The position numbers and the translations under genes are program-made. A model generated the notes under the pieces. That model was given only the letters and a program-made list of their open reading frames with translations, searched no databases and had not been told where the DNA came from. DNA of 64,000 nt from Lumbricus terrestris (taxonomy: Eukaryota > Annelida > Clitellata > Crassiclitellata > Lumbricidae): contig OX457037.1 of the NCBI GenBank assembly GCA_949752735.1, positions 62,050,686-62,114,685 on the forward strand, in the 5' to 3' direction. This document shows, one piece after another, positions 1-10,693 of this stretch (the first letter of the stretch is position 1; each line of letters begins with the position of its first letter).

Positions 1-1122
1 ATCTGGGTGGCAGGAATCAGCAGGTGGGCATCGGTACCGCTCGGTCTGAACCCACTGTTTGCACTGCTGGAGTTCCACAGGGATCTGTCCTTGGTCCTCT
101 ATTATTCACAGTCTTTACCTCCCCAATTAATCGCATAGCTAATCATTTTGGTGTCCAATTACAGCAGTACGCGGACGACACTCAGCTCTATATTGCTCTG
201 TCACACACTGATCAGTCCGGTAAACTTAAACTTGAGGAGTGCCTTTCATCTTTATGCGCCTGGTTCTGTTTTAACGGTTTGGCTATAAACCCAAACAAGT
301 CTGAGGCAATTTTGTTTGGGTCACGACAACGCCTGCGTTCTTTCCCTTCACTTTCCAGCATCGACCTTGCAGGCTCCACAGTACCATTATCAGATTTTGT
401 TAAAACTCTTGGGGTTACTCTGGACAGTATGCTTACTTTTCGGATGCATGTAACTAACCTTTGTAGATCTTGCTTTTATCACATCAGGGCAATACGCCAC
501 ATTAGGTCTGCTTTGACTAAGGATATGTCAAAGACTTTAGCTTGCTCCCTTGTGTCCTCTCGCCTTGATTATGCTAATGCGATTTTTGTTGGCATTTCAG
601 ACTATGAGCTACATAGGCTGCAACGCATCCAAAATTCCTTAGCTCGGGTTGTGCTGCGTGTCCCACTACGATCAAGTTCTTCAGTTTTGCTTCATCAGCT
701 GCATTGGCTTCCTGTCGAGTTCAGGATTAAATTTAAATTGGCCTGTTTAACCTACAAATCCCTCTCTACCGGAACTCCTCCCTACCTTCAGTCACTCCTT
801 AGCCTACTCCTTACATTCCTCCTCGTTGCCTGCGATCATCAAGCATGGGTCTTTTAGCTGAGCCTCGATGCAGAACTGTTATGGGCTCACGTGCATTCCA
901 TGCCTCTGCTCCCAAAGAATGGAATCTCCTTCCACTCTCTCTTCGTTGCTCAAATTCACTCCCTACCTTTAAAAAACGGCTCAAAACTCACTATTTCTCT
1001 TTGGCTTTCAAGCACATCGACCTTTAACTGCATCTTCCTCTGGCGGCTAACTATCCGCGCCTCAGATTCACACTTTGGTGTGACCTTGCGCGCGTAATAA
1101 ATTTATGTAATAATAATAATAG
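1..1122 (+). mobile_element. CR1/L2-like LINE, 3' part (cut by window edge)
   Basis: This is the C-terminal half of a non-LTR reverse transcriptase, open from base 3 to 857. The RT block PQGSVLGPLLF is followed by the catalytic YADD motif (YADDTQLYIAL), a LGVTLDSM block and the thumb/C-terminal region. A frameshift near 815-845 moves the end of the protein to the frame of 845-1027, so the copy is dead. The element ends after a short 3' UTR in a (TAA)n tail at about 1108-1122, as expected for target-primed insertion. A second copy of the same 3' end is at 60426-60815 on the other strand. The 5' part lies outside the window. If L0 continues to the left, this LINE sits in its first intron. Confidence 0.85.
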
Positions 1123-1512
1123 ACCAGCGAAAAATGGTGAAGACCAGTCATTCGCATACATGTAACTAGGCTACAGTTGATAAACTTCTCTGGGTGACTC
1201 TCATGACAATACAATCAATTTCGAATCATTGCTTTTTATCAGCTTTTTAATTGCCTATAATAAGAAGATTTTCTCAAACTCTGCTATTCGAAAAAGTATT
1301 AATGAGACTCATCTGCGCATCTTCTGTTTCAGTTTTGTATAGTCATTTCCAGCACTAACCTCCACTGGAAAACTGAATAAAACACCATTTTCCCACCACT
1401 ATCGTGGGTTAGCCTACACTATCGTCTCAATTTCAAGCCCCAATCGAAGTAATATACAAAGCGCAATTAATTGTACACAGGAGTACATGATTATACATTT
1501 AGACTCTCGTAC
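1123..1512. other. Non-coding stretch, presumed intron 1 of L0
   Basis: AT-rich sequence with heptamers of the TAGGCTA/TAGCCTA type and no coding signal that I can see. It lies between the LINE tail and the splice donor of L0 exon 1. Confidence 0.4.
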
Positions 1513-1573
1513 CGTCAGAGTTTCCAACTGCCATGAAGCTGACCAGTGCCAGAATGAGAAATGGACTTGCCAT
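1513..1573 (-). CDS. Ly6/uPAR-type gene L0, exon 1 (signal peptide); rest outside window
   Basis: Sixty-one coding bases read from an ATG at 1571-1573 to a GTACGA splice donor at 1507-1512. They give 20 codons plus one base, exactly the size and phase of exon 1 in L1 and L2. The peptide MASPFLILALVSFMAVGNSD is a hydrophobic signal peptide, and its LIL-L-FM core resembles those of L1 and L2. The 5' side (1600-1650) aligns with the 5' side of L3. Exons 2 and 3 should lie to the left of base 1 and cannot be seen. Assignment to the Ly6 cluster therefore rests on exon structure and upstream similarity, not on a visible cysteine domain. Confidence 0.6.
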
Positions 1574-1599
1574 ATCTGCTTACAACCGACCGATCGTCC

Positions 1600-1650
1600 T
1601 TAGTGGCAACTCAAGACAAGTTTCAAAGGAGTGGCCGTAACAGGATTTTT
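1600..1650 (-). promoter_or_regulatory. Conserved 5' block of L0
   Basis: Read on the minus strand this contains CTTGAGTTGCC about 30 bases upstream of the ATG. The same block, including the neighbouring AGTTTCAAAG word, is found upstream of L3 at 49170-49205. Shorter matches occur in L1 and L2. It is probably 5' UTR or core promoter. Confidence 0.5.
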
Positions 1651-2728
1651 GTATCATCAAAAGGAAAAACAAATACTTACTCATTTCTGTAGTTTGGCCG
1701 TTGATAAAAATCCTGCAGTCAGGTGCAGCGTGTCTAAATCAAAAATGACAGATTTAATTTTTTTCACTGACTGTTATCAAAGTTGTCTGAAGCAATAGAC
1801 TCAAGTAAACGAAGCGTAGCTCTCTGAATAATCTGGCTCATAGTCGTAAAAACGGTTTTTTCCTTTTCAAATTCTTTTGAAAAAAATTCTGGGTTTTGAA
1901 TTTTTAATTTTCGTCTCGTTTTTCCATTTTCATTTGTTTTATGTGTCCACTTTAAAAAAAATTCAGTAACCATTTTATTTACTTTTATTTTCGTTTGATA
2001 TCTCTTACGCCGTCCTCATACTTTCAAGAAATCACTTAATTTATGTCACTATTTAACCGTTTTGACGTTATCCTAAATAGCACAGAATAAGAAATAATAC
2101 TCTTCCTCGACATGCATCAGGGAATTCTGTGTTTCAGCCTCAAGTCAATGGTTAGCCTATGCCATACTAGCTTGTAGAAGTGCGTAGACTTTCGCAATTC
2201 AACTCAAGCTCGTCGTGCTTATCGAGTATAATAATTATAGCCTACTCCCTGAGCAATTCCTCGACCAACGCTCTGCTGTAGCCTATTTGACTCTGTAGTC
2301 TGTTCAGCAAACGTTTCCCGTCTCAATTAGTCGTAAAACGCATCGGATCAGACCAGCGTATTCACAATATTATTCAGCATGGTCTGATTCGGCGTAGAAT
2401 CAGAGTTAGCCTGTTCATTGTTCATTGTTTTGTTCCACCTACTTCATCGATAACTCAACATTCAGAAGAAAATTAATCCCGACTGTCTGTCGACATCCTC
2501 GAACAAGACAACGTTTAAGTGAGAAGAATCTCATATAAGCTTACAATGCATACAGATTCTATGCATCAATCCATATAAACTATGCACACTACAGACATGC
2601 ATCAATGCACATGCAATACCGACATAATTATTATTGTATTGTGTGCATATGAGTATTTACATATTTTATGCATTTCATCAATACGCAAAAACATGACCTA
2701 CATACACGTCATACACTCATGTAGACCT
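1651..2728. other. Intergenic DNA; ATGCAT-rich near the right end
   Basis: No gene is visible. The last 190 bases (about 2540-2728) are unusually rich in ATGCAT, ACATGCA and TGCATA words. The same texture resumes at 21540-21770 on the other side of the LTR nest, so element A inserted into such a tract. Confidence 0.5.
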
Positions 2729-3176
2729 TGTGAGTGTTAGCTACCTATTACCCCTCTGGGCTTCCTTACTTGGACTCTCCTTGACTATGTGGGAGTTGAG
2801 GGAAGGGCAGGGCCTATTTAAAAGGGCTAATACTGTGGGGGCTTGCTTCTTGTCGTGGGTCTACTCTGTGGTGTGTGTTCGACTCCTGTTGAGCGTGGCG
2901 TGTGGTTCGTGTTCTACGACGTTTGTCTTCTTCGATTGCCGTCCCACCCCGTTGGTGAACTGGCCTACATCCGTCTTCCTTTGGGCTCCGTTAGCCTGGT
3001 GTGTCTTCACGTCAGCTCTGTCGCCTCAGCTGTATCGGTCGTACTTCATGTCAGCTTTGGGTAACGTTAACCTACTTCTTGTCAGACTGCTCTGTTATTG
3101 AATAAATCGATGTATTTTACATTACGGACCTGAGTATTACTCATCATCTTCTAGACTAGAGCAAGTGAACCCAACA
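2729..3176 (+). repeat. 5' LTR of element A
   Basis: 448 bp, TG...CA ends. A TATA-like TATTTAAAAG is at 2815-2824 and a polyadenylation signal AATAAA at 3101-3106, about 75 bases from the LTR end. A 123-codon open frame inside it is also present in the 3' LTR, but I see no protein family in it. Confidence 0.9.
2815..2824 (+). promoter_or_regulatory. TATA-like box in LTR A
   Basis: TATTTAAAAG lies in the first third of the LTR, where the U3 promoter of an LTR element is expected. The same string occurs in the 3' LTR. Confidence 0.45.
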
Positions 3177-3178
3177 GA

Positions 3179-3193
3179 TGGGGTCTCGCGGGA
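3179..3193 (+). other. Putative primer-binding site of element A
   Basis: TGGGGTCTCGCGGGA begins two bases after the LTR end, at the standard place and with the obligatory TGG that pairs with a tRNA CCA end. I could not match the priming tRNA. Confidence 0.5.
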
Positions 3194-3505
3194 TTTTTTT
3201 CACGATAATTTGAAATTTGCGTCAAAAAAGGGGCGTTGTTTCCGTGAAATTTAGCAAATAGTACGGTGGTAATTCCGTTGGAAAAGTGTTATATGGTGGT
3301 TGGCCGTGAAGACAGGTCAATGGTTGTTGTTTTTGGAGAATTAGGTCGGGAAAATTAGTGCGGGAAATTTCGACGTTTTGCGACATTGAGTTTTGCGAGT
3401 TTTGTAAAGTTCGTCGAGACAGTTTTGAAGTGAGCTGTCGTGGGTGAATTTTTTGCGCTGTGCGTTGGTCTGCACGTCGAATAGTCGACAGGGCGTAGAG
3501 GTAAA

Positions 3506-6500
3506 ATGGCGTCGTTAGAGGAGGAGTTAATTCCTGAATTTGGGGATGTCAGAGACATACCAAGTGACACACTTCGACTGGTGAGTGAGACATATGGTGA
3601 GGATGTGGAGGACGTGTCTAGGTCACAGGTGAGGAGAATGGCTATGAAACCATTGTCACCGAAATTGGGTAGTGCAGCTTGGAAACTTAAGGCACAGGCT
3701 AAGAAAGAGGAGGCCGAGTTAGAGCGCTTGCACTTAAAAGAGGACAGAGAGTGGGAGAGAGAGAAGGAGCGAATGAGATTCGAGGAGAAGAAAATGCAAA
3801 TTGAAGCAGAGAGAGAGGAGAAGAAAATGCAGATTGCAGCAGAGGAGAATAAATTGAGGATTGAAGCAGAGAGAGAGGAGAATAAATTGAGGATTGAAGC
3901 AGAAGAGACGAAAAGGAGATTTGACATGGAGGAGAAACGAATGAATATGGAATTTGAGAAGCAGAGATTAGAAATGGACGGACGGAGAATAGAAGGAGGT
4001 GGTGCTGTCGAACGACCAGCGCATGGAAATGAGGATTTGCGTTTTGGGGCAGCTCTGAAATTTGTGCCAAAATTTGATTCGGCCGATATCGAACATTATT
4101 TTGCGGCGTTTGAGCAAGCAATGACGATGCATCAAATTCCGATGGGAAAATGGTCGTCCCTCCTACAGCCACAGTTGTCGGGGAAGGCGGCGAAAGTTTT
4201 TGCGGCTTTATCGTTGGAGGAGTGCGTCCAATATGATATTGTGAAGAGTGCGCTATTGACGGCGTACGAACGTATTCCGGAATTTTATCGAAAGAAATTT
4301 CGGGGGTTGCGAAAAGAACCGAGGGAAACGTATGCGAATTATGCATTTCGACTGCAGAGTCCTTTTCAGAGATGGATTGAGGGTACAAACTCGTGGGAGG
4401 AGTTAGCAAAATTTAAAGAGGTAATTCTCATGGAGCAGTTTGTACAAGCGTTACCTATTGAAGTACACAGGTGGCTGATAGATAAGAGTCCTGATACTGT
4501 GGCAAGTGCTGCACGTTTAGCGGATGAATATGCAGTGTTATACAAGCAGGGGCCGAACCATTATTCTGGGGGGTTCCGCAGGGATTTTTTCGACCGTACA
4601 CGAGGATTCTCATCTGATGATAGTGAGAAGAAAGATGTATGGGAGCGTCAAGGCGTGGGGTACAAGGATGGTACGCGTCGTGATACAAATTGGGGTCGAC
4701 GTTCGCCTCAAAGAGGAACGTATGGGTTTAATAAGCCTGTGCGGGAAAATGATGACGTCACTGGTTTTGGGGAACCGGTCACGTGCGCATTTTGTAGAGC
4801 GCCAGGTCATACGAAGGCCAGTTGTTGGAAATTAAAACGAAAGGAGGGGACTCAAATGGAAAATTGGAGGGGTGCGAAACCTGTGGGTTTGGTTCAGACT
4901 GTTTCGGCGCCTGTTAAACCACAGAGTTTTCCGAAGCCAATTGAATCTGTTGATAAACTGTATGCACCATTTTGTGTGATTGGATGTGTAATTGATGATG
5001 AGGGTGCACGAAAGGAGGCGGTATTCTTGAGAGACAGTGGAGCGCTGCAGTCTTTGGTGTCTAATGAATGGTTGAATGAGCATGAGTTTGTACACATGAA
5101 TGAAACGAGGTTACTCAGAGGTATATCTGGTTCTATTGTGGAATGTCCTTTGGTGAAAGTGAATGTTGATTGTGCATTTGTTCAAGGTGAGGTGTTATGC
5201 TGTCTAATGAATTCACTTCCAATGGCTGGGGTGCATTGCATTGTGGGTAATGATACAGCGCTGGCAGGACAGGTGTTGGAGGTCGCGGTGACGACTCGTG
5301 CACAGGCTAGAGCACATGCAGTGAGACAGAGTGAGAGGGAGACGGCGGTGTGCAGTGAAGCGGCGCCCGAGCAGTCGGAGATAGTGGGTCAAAGTACGGA
5401 GTCGGCCGACCAAGAGCGAACGCCAGGTGAAATAATTGACAGACAAGTTGAACGAATGAATTTCGATGAAGGCGACTTATCGAGTTTATTTGCAGCGACA
5501 GAATCTGTTGTGACAGAAAGATCGGAGTTATATGTTAGCCGACAGGAATTAATATTGCGCCAGCGCCGGTGTCCTGAATTGAGACCATTGTATGCACAAG
5601 TCGACGAGACGGTGTCTGTCGGTGGGCGTGTACAACCGTATGCGTTGGTGGACGAGGTCTTGGTGCGTCGATGGGAGGAGAAGTGTACACCATTAGGAAT
5701 GGGTGTGGTACAAATAGTTGTGCCTCGTGACTTAAGACAGAAGTTGTTGCATGTGGCCCATGATATACCAGCGGCTGGGCATTTGGGTACTAGAAAGACA
5801 CTGGATCGGTTGACGAAGCATTTCTGGTGGCCTCATGTGAATCGAGACGTTCGTGAGTATTGTCGTGCATGTGATGTGTGTCAACGCTTAGGCAAAGGAA
5901 ACAGAAATTATAGGGCGCCCATGGTCAGTATGCCTGTAATGGAGGAAGTGTTTCAACGCTTGGCAATGGATATCGTAGGCCCATCCTTTTGCTCGATATT
6001 GCGGGTGGTAAATTTCGGATATTTGTTAGTCCGGTTGGTTTTCGGGAAATTTTGTGAGAACATTTGTCGATATTTGTCGAAAATTTATGCGAAGTCGCAT
6101 TTCGTTTTGTGGGGGCCTGGGCTGACTGAGTATAGGCCTATTCAGTCGCAGGGCATAGAAAATGCTCGTTCATCGCATGGGGTAACGAAAGCCATTAAGT
6201 TGAAAAGAGCGAGGGCATTGTTTTGTAAACTTAGAATGAAGTTGAAGAAATCTCGCTTACAAGCTGACTTGTGTGTGGAAATGGGAGGTGCGTTGCATGC
6301 AGATATTGTTGATAATGGTACTCCTGTTGAGACAAATGGGAAGTTCAGTGAATGTGAGGAGCGTATGGCTGTATGCAGTGATGTTGCAGTGGCGTGCAGT
6401 TTGGTTCTGTCTGCTTTGCATGGATTGGAGTTCATGTGGTACTCGGGTGTTCATATTGGACAGTGGCATCTCAGTTTTGTGGATCTGTTGTACGAGCATG

Positions 6501-7711
6501 GTGACAACAGCATTCGGATTAAAGGTCTGTTGTATGACAGAATGATGAATGAGATTGTGTTGATACATGTTTATGGTGTTGCATCGTCAGTGATGTTTGA
6601 TCGTGTGTTGATACATGATTATGGTATTGTGTCTTCAAAGATGATTGATTGTGTGCTGATACATGATTATGGTGTTGCATCGTCAGTGATGTGTGATCGT
6701 GTGTTGATACATGATTATGGTATTGTGTCTTCAGAGATGATTGATCAGGTGCTGATACATGGTTATGGTGTTGCATCTTCAGTGATGTATGATCGAGTTG
6801 TTGCAGTGAATGAGTGCATTGTTACCTTCATTAGGTGTCTTCAAGTTGATGTTGTGTTGTCGTGGCTGGTTGATTCTGTGGTGATGCAGATACGAGACAC
6901 ATTGATGAAGATGGTGTTTTGGCACATCAGATGTTACTGTGTTGAGATTCGAGTGGCATGGATGGTTGTGTGGTGTCATACGGTGGTGATATGTGTGACA
7001 GTTGCATGTTGTGTTGTGTTGTTGACACATTATGGCTTTGCTTCGGATAGTTGCCATGTAATAGATTTCATGAAAGCTCAGACTTGTGTGCAAGTTTCTT
7101 TGCAGTGGTTCGCTGATCTGGAGTCGGGGATCGTGGATAGCGTCTACGTCCGAGTGAAATCGTGGAAGCATGGACGGCGTCAGGTCGTGTTCCTGAGACT
7201 ACTTCTGCTGACGTGTGTCGTGATGTTGATAATCGGGGACACGTTGGGCAATGATCAGGATCTGGCTGGTCGTTGGGGCCGTTGGATAGGACGTTCGTCG
7301 CTGATGACACTCGGGTGTGTTAAAAGTCATACCTGGATGTTGCGACGTGTGATCTGGGAGCAGTGGCATCTGGCTACTTCAGTTCTTCAGCGGGACTGCG
7401 AATCGTCTCATGGAAGCAGTCGTGACGTGGGTGGAATCCTGTCGAGGCAACGTCAATGTGTCTTGGCAGTGGTTCTGACTGCGGCGTCATCAGGGCGTAA
7501 CAGAGACGCTCTCTGTTGCGTTCGTCGTCTTCCAGGAACTGTGTGTCAGGATGTCAGTCGTCGGTGCTGTAGGGATTCAGTGCAAAGATTGTCAATGGAA
7601 CATTCTGTCAGGAAAAGTCAAACACTGTCCAGAAACAGTTTCAATGGAACGTTCTGTCATAGAAGGAAAGCACGGAATTCTTCGGCAATGAACTCTTCAG
7701 TGTGTCTGTAG
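3506..7711 (+). CDS. Element A polyprotein: Gag-protease-integrase N-terminus with unrelated C-terminal tail
   Basis: The ORF has 1401 codons. Residues about 60-165 are a charged coiled coil (repeats of EEKKMQIEAERE type). Residues about 175-345 form a SCAN-like Gag capsid region. A CX2CX4HX4C zinc knuckle (CAFCRAPGHTKASC) is near residue 427. A retropepsin-like domain with active site LRDSGA is near 510. The integrase HHCC zinc-binding domain spans about 747-792, and the ORF reaches the first integrase core strand (AMDIVGP, near 820). Homology then stops: DDE residues, RT and RNase H are absent. In Gmr1-like elements integrase precedes RT, so a single replacement after DIVGP explains the loss. 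The last ~575 codons resemble nothing I know and contain 48-bp tandem repeats. The ATG follows a 329-base leader. Confidence 0.85.
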   Translation: MASLEEELIPEFGDVRDIPSDTLRLVSETYGEDVEDVSRSQVRRMAMKPLSPKLGSAAWKLKAQAKKEEAELERLHLKEDREWEREKERMRFEEKKMQIEAEREEKKMQIAAEENKLRIEAEREENKLRIEAEETKRRFDMEEKRMNMEFEKQRLEMDGRRIEGGGAVERPAHGNEDLRFGAALKFVPKFDSADIEHYFAAFEQAMTMHQIPMGKWSSLLQPQLSGKAAKVFAALSLEECVQYDIVKSALLTAYERIPEFYRKKFRGLRKEPRETYANYAFRLQSPFQRWIEGTNSWEELAKFKEVILMEQFVQALPIEVHRWLIDKSPDTVASAARLADEYAVLYKQGPNHYSGGFRRDFFDRTRGFSSDDSEKKDVWERQGVGYKDGTRRDTNWGRRSPQRGTYGFNKPVRENDDVTGFGEPVTCAFCRAPGHTKASCWKLKRKEGTQMENWRGAKPVGLVQTVSAPVKPQSFPKPIESVDKLYAPFCVIGCVIDDEGARKEAVFLRDSGALQSLVSNEWLNEHEFVHMNETRLLRGISGSIVECPLVKVNVDCAFVQGEVLCCLMNSLPMAGVHCIVGNDTALAGQVLEVAVTTRAQARAHAVRQSERETAVCSEAAPEQSEIVGQSTESADQERTPGEIIDRQVERMNFDEGDLSSLFAATESVVTERSELYVSRQELILRQRRCPELRPLYAQVDETVSVGGRVQPYALVDEVLVRRWEEKCTPLGMGVVQIVVPRDLRQKLLHVAHDIPAAGHLGTRKTLDRLTKHFWWPHVNRDVREYCRACDVCQRLGKGNRNYRAPMVSMPVMEEVFQRLAMDIVGPSFCSILRVVNFGYLLVRLVFGKFCENICRYLSKIYAKSHFVLWGPGLTEYRPIQSQGIENARSSHGVTKAIKLKRARALFCKLRMKLKKSRLQADLCVEMGGALHADIVDNGTPVETNGKFSECEERMAVCSDVAVACSLVLSALHGLEFMWYSGVHIGQWHLSFVDLLYEHGDNSIRIKGLLYDRMMNEIVLIHVYGVASSVMFDRVLIHDYGIVSSKMIDCVLIHDYGVASSVMCDRVLIHDYGIVSSEMIDQVLIHGYGVASSVMYDRVVAVNECIVTFIRCLQVDVVLSWLVDSVVMQIRDTLMKMVFWHIRCYCVEIRVAWMVVWCHTVVICVTVACCVVLLTHYGFASDSCHVIDFMKAQTCVQVSLQWFADLESGIVDSVYVRVKSWKHGRRQVVFLRLLLLTCVVMLIIGDTLGNDQDLAGRWGRWIGRSSLMTLGCVKSHTWMLRRVIWEQWHLATSVLQRDCESSHGSSRDVGGILSRQRQCVLAVVLTAASSGRNRDALCCVRRLPGTVCQDVSRRCCRDSVQRLSMEHSVRKSQTLSRNSFNGTFCHRRKARNSSAMNSSVCL
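6557..6796 (+). repeat. Five tandem 48-bp units in the ORF A tail
   Basis: Each unit encodes 16 residues of the form VLIHxYG[IV][AV]SSxMxDx. Units 1, 3 and 5 (VASSVM) alternate with units 2 and 4 (IVSS[KE]MID), so the real period may be 96 bp with a half unit left over. The array keeps the reading frame. Confidence 0.9.
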
Positions 7712-8075
7712 TGTAGGGTGGCTTGTGCCGATGACCATTATACATTTTGGTTCCTTTTTGATACACCAGTTGGTGTCCAAATTTTTTCTTGTGTTTCAGA
7801 TATAGTTTTTTGGACATTTGAACTCTTGATGTGTATGTATATATATCGTGATTACGTGTGAACTGATGATTTGGGTTATATGAAGTTTGTGTATTCAGAT
7901 CATGATTATATCGGACTCTTACGTTATTTATGAGTGCGATGCATTATTTAGTTAAGTCTTGCTGAATTGCTTAGTACGTGTAATGGCTTGTACTGAGTGA
8001 TTTTGCATTTAGGCGTAGCATTGTTCGTATAGTTCGTCGTCCCCGTTGGACTCCTCATGTTCTGGTGGGGGGGTA
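7712..8075 (+). other. 3' untranslated region and polypurine tract of element A
   Basis: AT-rich sequence after the stop codon, ending in the G-run GGTGGGGGGG (8064-8073) directly before the 3' LTR. The G-run is the expected plus-strand primer. Confidence 0.7.
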
Positions 8076-8391
8076 TGTGAGTGTTAGCTACCTATTACCC
8101 CTCTGGGCTTCCTTACTTGGACTCTCCTTGACTATGTGGGAGTTGAGGGAAGGGCAGGGCCTATTTAAAAGGGCTAATACTGTGGGGGCTTGCTTCTTGT
8201 CGTGGGTCTACTCTGTGGTGTGTGTTCGACTCCTGTTGAGCGTGGCGTGTGGTTCGTGTTCTACGACGTTTGTCTTCTTCGATTGCCGTCCCACCCCGTT
8301 GGTGAACTGGCCTACATCCGTCTTCCTTTGGGCTCCGTTAGCCTGGTGTGTCTTCACGTCAGCTCTGTCGCCTCAGCTGTATCGGTCGTAC
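8076..8391 (+). repeat. 3' LTR of element A, first part
   Basis: Identical by eye to 2729-3044 and broken off after GTAC, where element B begins. The LTR resumes at 21390 with a second copy of GTAC. Confidence 0.92.
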
Positions 8392-10693
8392 TGTAACGCC
8401 CGCCCCTACCGGCATCCCCGGAGTCGCCACTTCCGGATCCTCGCCTGATGGGACCGCGTGCTGCTGTGGACGAGCTCTAGAGATAGAGGGAGGACAGGAG
8501 GAGGTGACTTCAGGGTTCGAATCCCAACCCAGGAAAGGCGGCCAGTCTTTTCGACTACCGTACTCCCTATATGAAATTGGCGGCCTACCAGCCAATCTAT
8601 CACTTCTCCGCAATATACCAGGTTGCGTGAAATCTTTAGGCCTAGCACCCAAAGTTTCCTCCAGGCCGATGGTCGAGTGGTATGGCGCGTCCGCAGTGGT
8701 AATAGCGGTGAGGTAACCAGGGTTCAAATCCACAGCAGGCTTGGGTACCGGCGACGCCTCTAGCCTTTCCAATCGTGATACAACTTCCGTCAGCGCTTCC
8801 CTGACATTATCTCTTACAGCCGAGATCTCCTCTCTTACATTTGATTGCACCGCCAAGACATTGAATTCTACCGTGGAAATCGCCTCTTGCGTGTCCCTGG
8901 CATTCAGTTGCAAAGACGACTGTATAGAAGTCATAGCATCATGAGTAGACCTAGCATTAGTTTGTATTGCCTCGAGCAATATCTCCATAGAGGAAGGGGG
9001 CCTAGAAGGCTGAGCGGGAGTGACTGGCCTAGACTCCTCCATAGCGCTATAGAAATGACTCCTATCTTTATAGCTCACAGTCAATATCGCTAGCAGTGAA
9101 CGAAGTAGTTATTCTTATTAACAAATCAAGCATTCAATCCACATCCGTCACATTCAAAGCCATCAATAATCAAAGTCAGAAGTTTAGTTAATATTTCTTA
9201 TTATTCCCAATCAATTGAATCTTCAATTGACATCAATTATGTTCAAAGCAATCAAACATCAAAGTCAGTAAGTTTAATTATCAGTTCCTATCCTTTGTAA
9301 AATCAAATGCAACAATTCAATGCAAACACCTATCAACCGGAGTATGCCTAAATTAAATCCCGATTGACTCTCAAGTCCCACAGCCAATTTCAGTTCAGCC
9401 CAAAATATCTAAATAACCGATCGTATTAATTCCCCAATAAAGCGTACCTTATGTCCGAAGACAAGGGACAAAGCCGATCGTGTGCGAAGAACAGCGACGA
9501 AGACGATATCCAAGATGCGACGAAACACACAGAAAGGCGTCGAGTTTGAAACGCCCGAAAAGATCAGCTAAATCCGATGCTGATTTCTCGCAATGAACAT
9601 CAATTTCGGCTATGTATCCAAGCCGTTTGAGAAAGACGCACTTAGGCAAATAATACGAACAAACGCTTCGCAACACAATTCCGAAGAACGAGAGCAGAGC
9701 GCTGACGATTCGAAGCCCACGATAAATCACTCCATGTGACAGGGCGAAGAGAGGCCTTGAATTAGTAATCCAGGAATATATCCGAAGCGAGAGCGAAGAC
9801 AAAACTTGCAGCGACGCTGATGTATTTCTCGCAACAAACAAACTCTTTTATTTAATCGACTCCATGTCGAGAGAGAATGAATCGCCGACAGAATCCGTGT
9901 ATGCGCAACTAGTGCAAGCAGGCGCTTATCCTGGCCATGCTTCACCAACTTGATCGAGCCTAAAACTACCAACCGCCGCAATACATCCGACCGCCCTGAG
10001 ATCCTGTGCGCAACTGAGCCTCTCAACGTTGCGCTGCTCTTTTATTACTGCCTGACAAGGAGAGCGTCCCCCTTTCTGCGCATGACCAGCAAGCGAGCCG
10101 CGCGCGCAAACCCAGCAGCAACGCAGCTGTTTCAAGGCGGCAAGAATTAGCTGCCAGCTGCGTCCTCTCCTGTGTATCTCCGCGTCTGTCTATAGCTCAC
10201 TGTCTTTCTCCTTCTGAAAAGCGCGATCTGCCGTCAGTCACGTAGGCATAAAATGCACCAGTTCAACCTTGAGAAAACGCACGTACACAGACCCACACGC
10301 CAACGGTGTTTCCTTCTCAATCCGTGTCCCTGCCTGTGCTTGTCTGGCTGGCTGTATTCCTCGCTCACTCTGATCGTCAGACCACCTCAGAGAGCGTGCG
10401 AAAGTTTAATTACCCTCATCGACTGCAAGCGGCGCGGCCTTTGAAGACAGCGACCGACGATCGCTGAGAGCGTGTGAACATATACCAATTAATGAAACAG
10501 CAACGACTGCTGCCTGCGTCAGCGGTCGCTGTGACCCGTGTCAAGCGCAAATCAACATTAAAATATAGGTCACACAAGGCAGCTCAAAAATACAGAAATA
10601 AAACAAATATATCAGATCCCTGAAACCCCATAATCGATCAAAAATTAAATAAAATAATATTAGCGACCCGTAGCGTAGTTATACGTCGGTACA
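8392..10693 (-). repeat. 3' LTR of element B
   Basis: 2302 bp, with ends TGTA...TACA on either strand. It contains the same open frame as the 5' LTR (first 231 codons of Gag), which here runs on into the LTR of element A. A purine-rich GGGAGGGCCGAGAATAG lies next to its inner edge (10694-10710 on the minus strand) and is the probable polypurine tract. Confidence 0.92.

Noticed and set aside
2730..3101. 123-codon ORF as a gene
   Set aside because: It lies wholly in the LTR of element A, is repeated in the other LTR, changes its end where element B interrupts it, and matches no family.
6557..6796. CRISPR-like repeat array
   Set aside because: The units are contiguous with no spacers, lie in an ORF, and this is an animal genome.
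8505..8530. tRNA-like B box (GGTTCGAATCC) in the LTR of element B
   Set aside because: There is no A box or cloverleaf at the right distance, and the sequence is Gag code on the other strand.
8359..9084. 241-codon minus-strand ORF as a separate gene
   Set aside because: It is the LTR copy of the element B Gag N-terminus running into the LTR of element A.
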